DNA of 64,000 nucleotides from a bacterium (GCA_021827985.1 JAKATL010000001.1:120376-184375), one strand, 5' to 3'. Shown: positions 30,400-39,050, numbered from the stretch's first letter. The notes: a model not told the origin generated them from the letters alone. Made by a program: numbers and translations.

Positions 30400-30638
30400 C
30401 AGGTATCCGGGTTCAGACGGAGGTGTCACGTAGTGCGTACCGTCTGGAGCATGCTGAGGCACACCAGGGCGGAGTGAGCGGCCCCCCGGGGCCATCCCGG
30501 CGGAAGGTTCCGCCGCTTCGCGTTGGGCCCCGGCAGAGGGCGACTCGCCACGTATTTCGTTCCGGCTTATCCGCCGGACGCGGTGCCTACAGCACCGGTG
30601 ACTTATGGGAGCGGGCCATAGTGCCCGCTCCTCTTTTT
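30400..30638 (+). ncRNA. Unassigned structured small RNA, about 240 nt
   Basis: Between a consensus-like promoter and a strong intrinsic terminator lies about 210 bases without a plausible ORF but with several short inverted repeats: AGACGG/CCGTCT (30415/30440), GGCGGAA/TTCCGCC (30499/30508), TCCGGC/GCCGGA (30561/30573) and GGTGC/GCACC (30582/30592). No gene follows on the plus strand, so it is more likely a free-standing RNA than a riboswitch. I could not match it to SRP RNA, tmRNA, RNase P RNA or a T-box by their hallmark motifs. A 6S-like or lineage-specific RNA is possible. Confidence 0.5.
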
Positions 30639-31168
30639 GCCCTCAGCGCGCCCGCGAGGTAGTAGCGCAGGGAGGCAGGGTCCCTCACTCCTATCCGGGG
30701 TCCGGCCTCAACGGGTTGCTCCGGCATACCGGCCTCCAGCCACAGATCTGTGCTCCGGGAACAGAGGTCCAGGCGATTGTCCGCCAGGGTAACCCCGAGG
30801 GCGCGGCAGAGGAGCGCCGGGCCGCCCACCACCTCCCCGGAGGGGCGGCGGCCAGCCCGGAGCAGGACCGCCTGGGCCTCCCCGACGGGGCCGGTCACCA
30901 CGTTGAGGCAGTGATGCATCCCATAGATGAAATAGACGTAGGCGTGACCGGCCGGTCCGTACATGGGCAGGTTTCGGGGGGTGGGTCCGCGGCGGGCATG
31001 CGAGGCCGGGTCCGACTCCCCAAGGTAGGCCTCCACCTCCAAGAGTTCCAGCCTTATGGGGCCTGTCGGACCCCGCCGGACCAGCCAACACCCCACCAGC
31101 TCGCGGGCTACCTCGGGACTGGGGCGGGCGAAGAACTTTCGGCCCAGGCGCGATCCCAGCGGGCTCAC
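30587..31168 (-). CDS. mpg: 3-methyladenine DNA glycosylase (AAG/MPG type)
   Basis: 193 residues. Family motifs: ARELVGCWLVRR, LLEVEAYLGESDPASHARRG (catalytic glutamate in EAYLG), YVYFIYGMHHCLNVV and GEAQAVLLRAGRRP. It removes alkylated purines from DNA. Start overlaps the pheT stop by four bases, so it is the last gene of the thrS-pheT block. The C-terminal tail overlaps the plus-strand terminator of the small RNA. Confidence 0.92.
   Translation of the reverse strand: MSPLGSRLGRKFFARPSPEVARELVGCWLVRRGPTGPIRLELLEVEAYLGESDPASHARRGPTPRNLPMYGPAGHAYVYFIYGMHHCLNVVTGPVGEAQAVLLRAGRRPSGEVVGGPALLCRALGVTLADNRLDLCSRSTDLWLEAGMPEQPVEAGPRIGVRDPASLRYYLAGALRAKRGAGTMARSHKSPVL
30608..30638 (+). terminator. 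Intrinsic terminator
   Basis: Nine-base-pair perfect stem GGAGCGGGC/GCCCGCTCC with a six-base loop, followed by TCTTTTT. The T run is only on the plus-strand side, so it ends the small RNA gene. It lies inside the 3' end of the convergent mpg gene. Confidence 0.85.
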
Positions 31169-33552
31169 CGGGCCTTTGCGCCGACCTCCAGCTCGAGCAC
31201 GCGCAGCACCGCCTGCCGGGCTGCGTCTCCTTCGGCGGTCGTCAATGTCCGCTCCGGGTGACGAAGGCGGAGCCGGAGTGTCCAGCCCTTGAGCCCCGGC
31301 CCGAGCTGGTCCCCTAGGTACTCGTCGATCGGCATTACCAGCTCCAACCAGGGCAGCCCGAGCGCCGAGACCGCCTGGAGCGCCGGCCCCAGAAGGGCCC
31401 GGGTGGGGACTGCCACCGAGAGGTCGAGCACGAGCGCCGGCGTGCGGGGGAGGGGCGCGGCGTGGCCGGGGAGGCCGCCAGGCTTGAGCCAGCCATCCAG
31501 GCGGAGCTCGGCCACCTCCACGCGCCCCCGGACGTCGAAGGCATCCGCCACCGGCTGAGCCACCTCTCCCACGATCCCTCGGAGCTCAGCGCCGGCCCAG
31601 ACCTCGGCTGCCCGGGTGCGGTGCAGTGCCCGCCATGTGACCGGCCGGAATTCCACTGCCCCCCCGCCACCGACGCGGGAGAGGGAGGCAATGAGGGCCA
31701 TGAGGTGGCGCAGCCGGCTCACCCCGTCCTCCGGGGAATCGTCCGCCAGGTCCAGGAGTGCCACCATCCACGGCTCCTCCGGCCGCTCCTGGCCCCTTGC
31801 CCAGAAGACGGCTCCCTGCTCGAAAAGTCGGACCCTGTCCTGGCCGCGCGCCTGATTGTGGTGGGCGCTCAGGAGCAGCCCCTGCAGCAGGCCCTGGCGC
31901 AGGCTCCCCAATTGGGCGGAGAGGGGATTGGCCAGCTCCAGGTGGGCAAGGTCTCCGATGAGGCGTGGCGCCAGCTCCTCCCTCTCGCGAGACACGAGGC
32001 TGAGGCTAAGAGCTTCACTGAAACCGGCTGCCCGACAGGCAGCGGACGCCAGGCGGGCGACCGGCTCCGCCAGCGCCTCCAATGGTGGCGCCTGGTGGAT
32101 CGGAGGGAGTGTCCCAGGCACTTCCTGGTAACCGATGATCCGCCCGACCTCCTCAGCCAGGTCCACGGCGGTAGTGACGTCGGTGCGGTAGGGGGAGGGG
32201 GTGACGAGCATCTCGGGCCCCGCCTCCCGTACTTCGAACTGGAGGCGACGCAGGGGATTGGCGACCGCCTCCGAGCTGAGCTGCATCCCCAGGATTGAGG
32301 AGATCCGCCGGGGGGCGCAGCGGATGGCAGCAGCTGGGGCTAGCGGCGCGCCTCCCTCCGCCCCGGGGCCCAACGTTGCCCCCAGGTGTCGGACGGCCAG
32401 GTGGATGAAGCGGTCCGCGCCAGCTCTCGCCAGATGTGGCGACAGCTGGCGCTCGAATCGGCTGGAGGCCTCGGTCCTGAGGCGGAGCCGCCGGGAGGTG
32501 GAGCGGAGCCTCGCCCAGTTGAAGTTGGCTGCCTCCAGAAGCACCTCACCGGTGTCCGCGCCCACCGCGGACGCCTCCCCCCCAATCAGGCCGGCCACGG
32601 CCTGGGGAGCATCGCCCGCGGTGACCACCAGGGTCTCCGGGTCGAGCTCCCGCGTGACTCCGTCCAGGCAGGCGATCGACTCACCCTGCCGGCCGCGCCG
32701 CACCCCAACCGCCAGCTCCTTCTCCGGTGGTGACAGCCGGTTCAGGTCAAATGTGTGCAGCGGTTGTCCGACCTCGAACATGACGTAGTTGGCGAGATCC
32801 ACGATCCCACCCAGCGATCGCTGCCCGATGGCCGCCAGACGCCGTCGGATGAAGGCCGGCGCTGGAGTGTTCCCGATCCCCGTCAGGATCTCAGCCAGGT
32901 AGACGGGGCAGTCGGCGGACGAGTCGACGGTCACCCGGACCGTGGGGCCTGAGGCTGAGCGCGCCGGCCGGCTCACATCTGGGTCCCGCAGGGGGCGCGA
33001 GAGCAGAGCCGACAGCTCCCGCGCCACGCCCCAGTGGGAGAGGCAGTCGGCGCGGTTGCTGAGAACCTCCAGCTCGTACACGTGATCTGGGGGGTACACC
33101 CGGTCCAGCGGCATCCCGGCCTCGGCGTCGTGCGGGCTGAGTATCAGCACGCCGTCGTGCTCCGAGCCCAGCCCCAGCTCATCCGGAGCGCAGAGCATCC
33201 CCTCGCTCCAGATCCCCCGGAGCCGCTTGCGGCCGATCTCTACCCCGATCGGCAGGCTGGTGCCGGGACGGGCCCAGGGGACCAGCGCCCCCACGAAGAG
33301 GTTATCGGCGCCGCAGATCACCTCCCGGGGCTCCTGCCCAGGGGTGGCGACATGGGCCAGGAAGAGGTGATGGCTGCCCTCGACGCGGCGCAGCCCGATG
33401 ACTTCGCCCACCACCACCTGATCCAGCCCCACCCCGTAGGCAGTGACCTTCTCCACCTCGGTGCCGCTCAGAGTGAGGAGCTCCGCGGCCCGCGCCGGCT
33501 CGACTCCCTCCAGGTCGACCATCTCCCCCAGCCACTCGTGACTCACCCGCAC
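31165..33552 (-). CDS. pheT: Phenylalanyl-tRNA synthetase beta subunit
   Basis: 795 residues with the full domain set: N-terminal start MRVSHEWLGEMVDLEG, tRNA-binding OB domain (VVVGEVIGLRRVEGSHHLFL), B3/B4 editing, B5 (RISSILGMQLSSEAVANPLR) and C-terminal FDX-ACB domain (LGLPWLELVMPIDEYLGDQL). The heterotetramer with PheS charges tRNA-Phe. GTG start directly abuts the pheS stop. Confidence 0.96.
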   Translation of the reverse strand: MRVSHEWLGEMVDLEGVEPARAAELLTLSGTEVEKVTAYGVGLDQVVVGEVIGLRRVEGSHHLFLAHVATPGQEPREVICGADNLFVGALVPWARPGTSLPIGVEIGRKRLRGIWSEGMLCAPDELGLGSEHDGVLILSPHDAEAGMPLDRVYPPDHVYELEVLSNRADCLSHWGVARELSALLSRPLRDPDVSRPARSASGPTVRVTVDSSADCPVYLAEILTGIGNTPAPAFIRRRLAAIGQRSLGGIVDLANYVMFEVGQPLHTFDLNRLSPPEKELAVGVRRGRQGESIACLDGVTRELDPETLVVTAGDAPQAVAGLIGGEASAVGADTGEVLLEAANFNWARLRSTSRRLRLRTEASSRFERQLSPHLARAGADRFIHLAVRHLGATLGPGAEGGAPLAPAAAIRCAPRRISSILGMQLSSEAVANPLRRLQFEVREAGPEMLVTPSPYRTDVTTAVDLAEEVGRIIGYQEVPGTLPPIHQAPPLEALAEPVARLASAACRAAGFSEALSLSLVSREREELAPRLIGDLAHLELANPLSAQLGSLRQGLLQGLLLSAHHNQARGQDRVRLFEQGAVFWARGQERPEEPWMVALLDLADDSPEDGVSRLRHLMALIASLSRVGGGGAVEFRPVTWRALHRTRAAEVWAGAELRGIVGEVAQPVADAFDVRGRVEVAELRLDGWLKPGGLPGHAAPLPRTPALVLDLSVAVPTRALLGPALQAVSALGLPWLELVMPIDEYLGDQLGPGLKGWTLRLRLRHPERTLTTAEGDAARQAVLRVLELEVGAKAR

Positions 33553-34587
33553 TCAGAAGCACTCCAAGAGGCGCAGGTCGTTCTCATACAGGTCGCGCAG
33601 GTCGCTCAATCCGTAGCGCAGGACGGCGATCCGATCGGGTCCCATGCCAAAGGCGAAGCCGCTGTGGCTCTCCGGGTCCACCCCGCCGTTGCGCAGCACC
33701 GCAGGATGGACCATCCCCGACCCCAGGATCTCTATCCAGCCCTTCTGCAAACAGGTCCGGCAACCTGACCCCTGGCAGACGGCGCACGCTACGTCCGCCT
33801 CCAGGCTGGGCTCCGTGTAGGGGAAGAAGCTCGCCCGCAGCCGCACCCGTCGCTCTCTGCCGAACAGCGCCCGGATGGCGTACTCCAAGGTGCCCTTCAG
33901 GTCCCCCAGCGTCACCCCCCGGTCGACGCACAGCCCCTCCACCTGATGGAAAACGGGAGTGTGGGTGGGATCGGGGTTGTCCCGGCGGGCCACCTTCCCC
34001 GGGACGATGATCCGAAGCGGCGGCGGGGAAGCCAGCATCGCCCGCATCTGGACCGGGGAGGTGTGGGTCCGGTAGAGCCAGCCATAGGCAGGCGGGCTGA
34101 GGTAGAAGGTGTCGTGGGAGTCCCGCGCGGGGTGCTCCGGAGGCATGTTGAGCAGCTGGAAGTTGTGCTGGTCGTCCTCCAGCTCGGGACCTGCCACCGA
34201 CTGGTAACCCAGGAAGGCGAAGATGTCTTCGATCTCTCGAATCAGCCCCGCCACCGGGTGGGAGTGGCCCTGGCCAGGCCCCCGGAACGGGTGGCTCATG
34301 TCCACCCACTCCCCATCCTCCCGCTGCTCCTCCTCCCCGGCCGCCAGCTGACGCTGCCGAGCCTCCAGCGCCGAGCGCAACTGGCCGCTGGCTCGGTTGA
34401 ACTCCTGGCCGAAGCTGGCCCGCTCTTCAGGGGCGAGCTCCCGAAGCCGCTGCCCAGCGAGCGTCACCAGACCATCTCGTCGGCCGAGGTAGCGCAGCCG
34501 CACCTCGTCCAGCCGCTCCAGGCTGTCCGCCCTGGCGATCTCCTCCAGGGCCATCGCGGTGAGCTCCTGGAGGTCGACCGGGGTCAC
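33553..34587 (-). CDS. pheS: Phenylalanyl-tRNA synthetase alpha subunit
   Basis: 344 residues. Class II catalytic core: GHSHPVAGLIREIEDIFAFL, HPARDSHDTFYL, RTHTSPVQMRAML, VFHQVEGLCVDRGVT and the C-terminal GMGPDRIAVLRYGLSDLRDL. N-terminal coiled coil for tRNA binding. A CAVCQGSGCRTC insertion near residue 280 could hold a metal; this is seen in some PheS proteins. Overlaps rplT by four bases. Confidence 0.96.
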   Translation of the reverse strand: MTPVDLQELTAMALEEIARADSLERLDEVRLRYLGRRDGLVTLAGQRLRELAPEERASFGQEFNRASGQLRSALEARQRQLAAGEEEQREDGEWVDMSHPFRGPGQGHSHPVAGLIREIEDIFAFLGYQSVAGPELEDDQHNFQLLNMPPEHPARDSHDTFYLSPPAYGWLYRTHTSPVQMRAMLASPPPLRIIVPGKVARRDNPDPTHTPVFHQVEGLCVDRGVTLGDLKGTLEYAIRALFGRERRVRLRASFFPYTEPSLEADVACAVCQGSGCRTCLQKGWIEILGSGMVHPAVLRNGGVDPESHSGFAFGMGPDRIAVLRYGLSDLRDLYENDLRLLECF

Positions 34588-34946
34588 TGCGGGGTGGTCC
34601 CCTCCTTGGCCAGCTCAACCAGCTTGGCAAAGGCCCCGGGGTCCCTGACCGCCAGCTCCGCCATCTCCTTGCGCGAGAGCATCACTCCGGCGGCACCGAT
34701 GGCCGCCATGAAGCGGCTGTAGGTGATCCCGCTCTGCCGTACGGCGGCGTTGATGCGGGCGATCCAGAGGCGGCGGAAGTCGCCCTTGCGGCGGCGGCGG
34801 TCACGGTACTGGTAGGCCAGCTTGTGCATGACCGCCTCATGCGCGGGCCTATAGAGGCGGTTATGGGAGCCCGTGAGACCGGAGGCCTCCTCCAGGAGCC
34901 GCTTGTGGCGCTTGCGAGCGGTGACGCCCCGCTTCACCCGGGCCAT
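34584..34946 (-). CDS. rplT: 50S ribosomal protein L20
   Basis: 120 residues; MARVKRGVTARKRHKRLLEE and LWIARINAAVRQSGITYSRF are diagnostic. In the conserved infC-rpmI-rplT group, three bases after rpmI. L20 autoregulates this operon in several bacteria; no obvious leader copy was identified here. Confidence 0.97.
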   Translation of the reverse strand: MARVKRGVTARKRHKRLLEEASGLTGSHNRLYRPAHEAVMHKLAYQYRDRRRRKGDFRRLWIARINAAVRQSGITYSRFMAAIGAAGVMLSRKEMAELAVRDPGAFAKLVELAKEGTTPQ

Positions 34947-34949
34947 CGC

Positions 34950-35153
34950 TCAACCCTCCAAGTAGGGCGCGTTGCGCCGCACTACCTTGGCGTCCCCGCT
35001 GTCGACCACCTTCATCTGGGCGTAGCCCCGCTTGCGCTTGGCTGACTTGTGCTCCAGCAGATGGGACTGGAATGCTCCCCGGCGGAGCAGCTTGCCCCCG
35101 CCCGAGACCCGAAAGCGCTTCTGGGTCCCCTTATGGCTGCGGATCTTGGGCAT
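34950..35153 (-). CDS. rpmI: 50S ribosomal protein L35
   Basis: 67 residues, MPKIRSHKGTQKRFRVSGGG with a basic C-terminal half. Its start overlaps the end of infC by 23 bases, tighter than usual. Confidence 0.97.
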   Translation of the reverse strand: MPKIRSHKGTQKRFRVSGGGKLLRRGAFQSHLLEHKSAKRKRGYAQMKVVDSGDAKVVRRNAPYLEG

Positions 35154-35697
35154 TGTGGTTCGTCTCTCCCCTACTGGGCTTCTTCTGCATCGGATTGAGG
35201 ATCATGATCATGTTGCGCCCCTCCAGGAGGGGCTGACGCTCGACCTGGGCCACGTCCTTAACCTCTTCGGCCAGCCGCTGCAGCAGCGCCCGGCCGATTT
35301 CCTGGTGAACCAGCTCGCGACCTCTGAACATGATAGTGAGCTTGACCTTGTCGCCATCCTCCAGGAAGTGCCGCACGTACCCGTACTTGGTCTGGAAATC
35401 ATGGTCGCTGATCTTGGGGCGGAGCTTCATCTCCTTGAGGCGGATGGCGTTGTGCTCGCGACGAGCTTCCTTCTCCCTCTTCAGGGCCTCGAACTTGAAT
35501 CGCCCATAGTCCATGAGCCGACACACCGGAGGTTGGGCCTGGGGCGCCACCTCCACCAGGTCGAGCCCCCTCTCCTGGGCAAGCCGCTGGGCCTCCGCCA
35601 GGGTCACGATCCCCAGCGCCTCGTCGGTCGTGTCGTCGAAGAGCCGGACCTGCGGTGTCCGGATCTGGTCGTTGATGTGCAGCTCGCGAAACGCTAT
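35131..35697 (-). CDS. infC: Translation initiation factor IF-3, probable AUA start
   Basis: Conserved IF-3 sequence continues upstream of the first standard start (GTG at 35607): FRELHINDQIRTPQVRLFDD then TTDEALGIV. That stretch holds no ATG, GTG or TTG in frame at its beginning. An AGGAGG lies eight bases before an ATA codon at 35697-35695 (then Ala-Phe-Arg-Glu-Leu). With this start the protein is 188 residues, the normal length. IF-3 discriminates against non-standard starts, and infC itself classically uses one (AUU in E. coli) for autoregulation. N-domain, linker (KREKEARREHN) and C-domain are complete. Confidence 0.88.
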   Translation of the reverse strand: MAFRELHINDQIRTPQVRLFDDTTDEALGIVTLAEAQRLAQERGLDLVEVAPQAQPPVCRLMDYGRFKFEALKREKEARREHNAIRLKEMKLRPKISDHDFQTKYGYVRHFLEDGDKVKLTIMFRGRELVHQEIGRALLQRLAEEVKDVAQVERQPLLEGRNMIMILNPMQKKPSRGETNHNAQDPQP

Positions 35698-35768
35698 GGA
35701 CGCATCCTCCTTTGCTCAGGCCAGAGGGGCCGATGCTAACACGAACGGGGCGGTGCGCCCAGTGCTAT

Positions 35769-37511
35769 TCAACCCTGGTCCTTCTCCTCGGCCAGCCGCG
35801 CTACCAGCTCCTCGATCCCGAGGACGGTCTTGCTCCCGCGCCGGGTATCCCGGAGGTTGACCTGGCGGGACTCCACCTCCCGGCGCCCGACCACGGCCAG
35901 GTACGGCACCTTGGCCATCTCGCCGTCCCGGATCTGGGCCGGCATGGTCTCGCCGGAGCGCGGAGCAGAGCTCCTGACGCCCCTGGCCTCCAGAGCCGCC
36001 GCCACCTCAAGGGCGTACGGCAGCTGGTCGTCGCTCACCGTGACCATGCGCACCTGCTCCGGGCTAAGCCAGAAGGGAAGGGCGCCCCCGTAATGCTCCA
36101 GAAGCACGCCGAAGAACCGCTCCAGTGAGCCCAACAAGGCCCGGTGAACCATGATGGGCCGGTGGGCGGCACCATCCGCGCCGATGTACTCGAGGTGGAA
36201 GCGCTCGGGCTCGTTGAAGTCGAACTGCACCGTGCTGCACTGCCAGCGGCGGCCCATCGCGTCCCGGATGTGGATGTCCACCTTGGGGCCATAGAAGGCG
36301 CCTTCCCCGGGGTTCACCTTGAACTCCATGCCCCGTCGCCGGAGCGCGCGGTCCAGCGCCGCCTCCGCCAGCTCCCACATCCGATCCTCGCCCGCAGCCT
36401 TGGCCGGCTTGGTGCTGAGGTCCACCTCCAACTCTTCGAAGCCGAACCGGGAGAGCATCGCCGAGGCCAGTTCCAGGACCCCCACGATCTCCTCCTCGGC
36501 CTGCTCCTCGGTGCAGAAGATGTGGGCGTCGTCCTGGGTGATGCCTCGGACCCGCAGCAGCCCGTGCAGGGTGCCACTGCGCTGAAAGCGGTAGACCGAG
36601 GCGATCTCGGCCAGCCGCAAAGGCAGCTCCCGGTAGCTGCGGGGACGGGAGCGGTAGATGAGGATGTGGAAGGGGCAGCTCATCGGCTTCACCCGGTAGC
36701 GGTCTCCCTCCACGGCGATCGGCCCGTACATCTCGTCCGCGAAGAAGCCGAGATGGCCGCTCACCTCCCAGAGGCGCTCCCGAGCCAGGTGTGGGGTGTA
36801 CACAAGCTGATATCCGGTGCGCTGGTGCTCCCGCCGCCAGTAGTCCTCCATGACGGTGCGAACCACCGCCCCCCGGGGATGCCAGAGCACCAACCCTCCA
36901 CCCAGCTCCTCGGGCAGGGAGAACAGGTCGAGCTCCCGCCCCAACCGGCGGTGGTCGCGCTGGCGGGCCATCTCAAGCCGCTCCAGGTACTGGTCCAGCT
37001 CCGTGGAGCTGGGGAAGGCGGTGCCGTACACCCGCTGGAGCATGGGCTGGCTCTCGTCCCCGTGCCAGTACGCGCCCGCCGTATGGAGCAATCGGAAGGC
37101 TGGGATGCGAGAGGCGCGCTCAACGTGGGGCCCACGGCAGAGGTCGAAGAAGTCGCCGGTCCGGTAGCAGGTTATGAGCTCCCCCTCGGGGATCCTCTCG
37201 ATCAGCTCCACCTTGAAGCGCTGGGAGCGGCGGCGGAACTCCGACAGGGCGGCATCGCGATCCACCTCCATCCGCTCGTAGGCGGGGTCACGAGCCTGGA
37301 TCTCCCGCATCCTTTGCTCGATGGCAGGGAGGTCGGAATCGCTGATCCGGGCTCCCCCGGGCAACAGAAAGTCGTAGTAGAAGCCGTCTTCGATGGCCGG
37401 ACCGATGGCGTACTCCGTCCCCGGGAACAGCTCGCAGACCGCCGCCGCCATGAGGTGGGCGGCGCTGTGGCGCAGCACATCCAGATCGACTCCTTCCATC
37501 TGATCTCGCAT
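35769..37511 (-). CDS. thrS: Threonyl-tRNA synthetase without TGS domain
   Basis: 580 residues. The editing domain has HSAAHLMAAAV near residue 15. The catalytic core has zinc cysteine KPMSCPFHILIY, motif 2 YRFQRSGTLHGLLRVRGITQ and HRALLGSLERF, then the anticodon-binding domain. The chain begins directly with the editing domain, so the TGS domain found at the N-terminus of most bacterial ThrRS is absent. A natural start (MRDQMEGVDLDVLRHSAAHL) follows a non-coding region, so this is a real short form rather than a wrong start. First gene of the infC-rpmI-rplT-pheST block. Confidence 0.94.
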   Translation of the reverse strand: MRDQMEGVDLDVLRHSAAHLMAAAVCELFPGTEYAIGPAIEDGFYYDFLLPGGARISDSDLPAIEQRMREIQARDPAYERMEVDRDAALSEFRRRSQRFKVELIERIPEGELITCYRTGDFFDLCRGPHVERASRIPAFRLLHTAGAYWHGDESQPMLQRVYGTAFPSSTELDQYLERLEMARQRDHRRLGRELDLFSLPEELGGGLVLWHPRGAVVRTVMEDYWRREHQRTGYQLVYTPHLARERLWEVSGHLGFFADEMYGPIAVEGDRYRVKPMSCPFHILIYRSRPRSYRELPLRLAEIASVYRFQRSGTLHGLLRVRGITQDDAHIFCTEEQAEEEIVGVLELASAMLSRFGFEELEVDLSTKPAKAAGEDRMWELAEAALDRALRRRGMEFKVNPGEGAFYGPKVDIHIRDAMGRRWQCSTVQFDFNEPERFHLEYIGADGAAHRPIMVHRALLGSLERFFGVLLEHYGGALPFWLSPEQVRMVTVSDDQLPYALEVAAALEARGVRSSAPRSGETMPAQIRDGEMAKVPYLAVVGRREVESRQVNLRDTRRGSKTVLGIEELVARLAEEKDQG

Positions 37512-37553
37512 TCTAGAGGGGGGGCCACATTCTGGGGACGGACGAGCGGCGGC

Positions 37554-37559
37554 TATAAT
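37554..37559 (+). promoter_or_regulatory. -10 element of tRNA-Val
   Basis: A perfect TATAAT, 15 bases before the tRNA 5' end. No good -35 box is visible at the expected distance. Confidence 0.6.
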
Positions 37560-37573
37560 CCGAACCCTCCGGA

Positions 37574-37650
37574 GGGCGCATAGCTCAGGTGGTTAGAGCG
37601 CTACCCTGACACGGTAGAGGCCCCAGGTTCGACTCCTGGTGCGCCCACCA
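37574..37650 (+). tRNA. tRNA-Val (GAC), CCA encoded
   Basis: 77-base cloverleaf: acceptor GGGCGCA/TGCGCCC, anticodon stem CTACC/GGTAG around loop CTGACAC with anticodon GAC, T-arm CCAGGTTCGACTCCTGG, discriminator A and genomic CCA. The 240 bases after it hold no recognisable gene. Confidence 0.96.
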
Positions 37651-37894
37651 GACGGCGGCTCAAGCCCATCTGTCCGGGAAGGCGGTGGTGGACGGCTCCG
37701 GAGGCTCGGCCCAGGGAGCGGGCGGCCGGAAGCAGTGACACCGAAAGGTGACGTGGGATCCACCGCCCGGGCGGAGCAAGATACGCGCCGAGCCGTGGCC
37801 CCGAGCTCGGCTACGGGCTCCGCTCTGCTGGGGAAGCAGTCGTTGCCCATCTAGGCCCCAGCCACTTGTTCACAACAGGTCGGCCAAGTCACCA

Positions 37895-38446
37895 CTACCG
37901 CTGGCTGGCCGAGTCGCCGTCGGCGGACGCTAGTCGGTATACGGCCATCGGCCGGTCATGCCGCTCAGTGGCGAGAGGGCGAACGGACTCCAACCGAAAG
38001 CCGTTCTTCTCCAGGATCCTTCGGGACGGAACGTTGGCCGCCTCGGGTGCGATCACCATCCCGGCACCGGGGTGATGGCGTCGAACCTCGGAGATCAGGG
38101 CGGCGATCATCGCCGTCCCGAAGCCGCAGCCCAGAAGGTCCGCGTTGCCGATGGCGTAGTCAGCCCCTACCTCGCCGTCCTGGGCGTCCACCGCCGTCGC
38201 CTCAGCGGGGTAGTCACCCCACCGATACCACTGGCACCAGCCCGCGGGCTGGCCGTCAATCGAGACCAAGCACAACTTGGTGGCTGCCCCTGCCCCCTCC
38301 TCCAGGTGCGCCCGAAGCGTCTCCAGCGCCTGCTCAGCCGTCGACTCAGGGGTCCACCAGCGCGCCACGTGGGGCTGGCGAAGCCAATTCCCTACCGTCG
38401 TGAGATCTGCGAGTGTCATCGGCCGGAGAGTCACGAGCGTTGTCAC
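37895..38446 (-). CDS. GNAT acetyltransferase, AAC(6')-like
   Basis: 183 residues from a GTG at 38446 (MTTLVTLRPMTLADL). GNAT features: NWLRQPHVARWW, CLVSIDGQPAGWCQWYRWGD and the acetyl-CoA loop region GNADLLGCGFGTAMIAALIS, then ILEKNGFRLE. Similar in layout to aminoglycoside 6'-N-acetyltransferases, but the substrate cannot be told from sequence and general housekeeping N-acetylation is as likely. Single gene downstream of an IS remnant. Confidence 0.75.
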   Translation of the reverse strand: MTTLVTLRPMTLADLTTVGNWLRQPHVARWWTPESTAEQALETLRAHLEEGAGAATKLCLVSIDGQPAGWCQWYRWGDYPAEATAVDAQDGEVGADYAIGNADLLGCGFGTAMIAALISEVRRHHPGAGMVIAPEAANVPSRRILEKNGFRLESVRPLATERHDRPMAVYRLASADGDSASQR

Positions 38447-38785
38447 CGGTTCGAGACTACAGCTGGCCGGTATCGCCAGCACCGGACCAGCGGTGTCGGA
38501 CGGCAAATGCAAGCTTCTTCCTGGGCAGTGAGAGGTCACCCCGGAGACTCCGCTGCCGCTCCTGGTCGTGGTGCCATCTGGCCCCTTCCGACCGGGAACC
38601 GTGGCCAGCATCGGCCCCATGGGGAACTGAGCTATGGGTGCACGCGGGATTCCTCGTCCCGCCCGCCTCAGGGACCACGACCGTAGCGCCATGCGCGAGG
38701 CCTGATGACCCGCGGCCCAACCGGGCGGAAGATGTCATCGCTGAAAGGTGCTGAGCAGCGACGGCACCCACAAGAATCCTTCGGC
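38447..38785. other. Intergenic stretch without a recognisable gene
   Basis: About 340 bases between the acetyltransferase start and the IS630-type remnant. Frames here have no recognisable features; it may be further decayed IS sequence. Confidence 0.4.
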
Positions 38786-39050
38786 TCATCGTTGGCTCTT
38801 GCGCTATCCCCGGTGCCAGCTGCACTTCACACCGAACCACTCCTGGAGCAGCCCGGTGGATTGCTGGTTTGGGCTCCTTCAACACGGCCAGATCCGACGG
38901 GTTCCCACCACAGCGTGCGCGCCTAGGAGGACGGGATCCGCGTCTACCTCAAGGCCAACACCGAGCACCGCAAGCCCCTGACCTGGGTCCAGACTGGCGA
39001 CCAAATCCTCGCCAGCATTGCCCGCTTGTGCGTGGCTGCTTTAGAGGCAG
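38786..39050 (+). mobile_element. Remnant of an IS630-type transposase
   Basis: One frame reads HRWLLRYPRCQLHFTPNHSW, then VDCWFGLLQHGQIRRV; another frame from about 38930 reads DGIRVYLKANTEHRKPLTWV and QTGDQILASIARLC. Both match the C-terminal end of IS630-family transposases in order (HFTP...SW...WFGLL...IRRG; LTWVKTADQILASIARF). Frameshifts, an intervening stop and the missing N-terminal part make it non-functional. It marks the left border of the sulfur island. No terminal inverted repeats were identified. Confidence 0.75.

Noticed and set aside
30400-30638. T-box or other riboswitch
   Set aside because: No T-box AGGGTGGNACCGCG motif, and no gene follows on the plus strand; pheST lies on the opposite strand.
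37651-37894. Possible small gene after tRNA-Val
   Set aside because: Frames on both strands are short, Pro/Arg-rich and without a ribosome-binding site; no RNA structure recognised.
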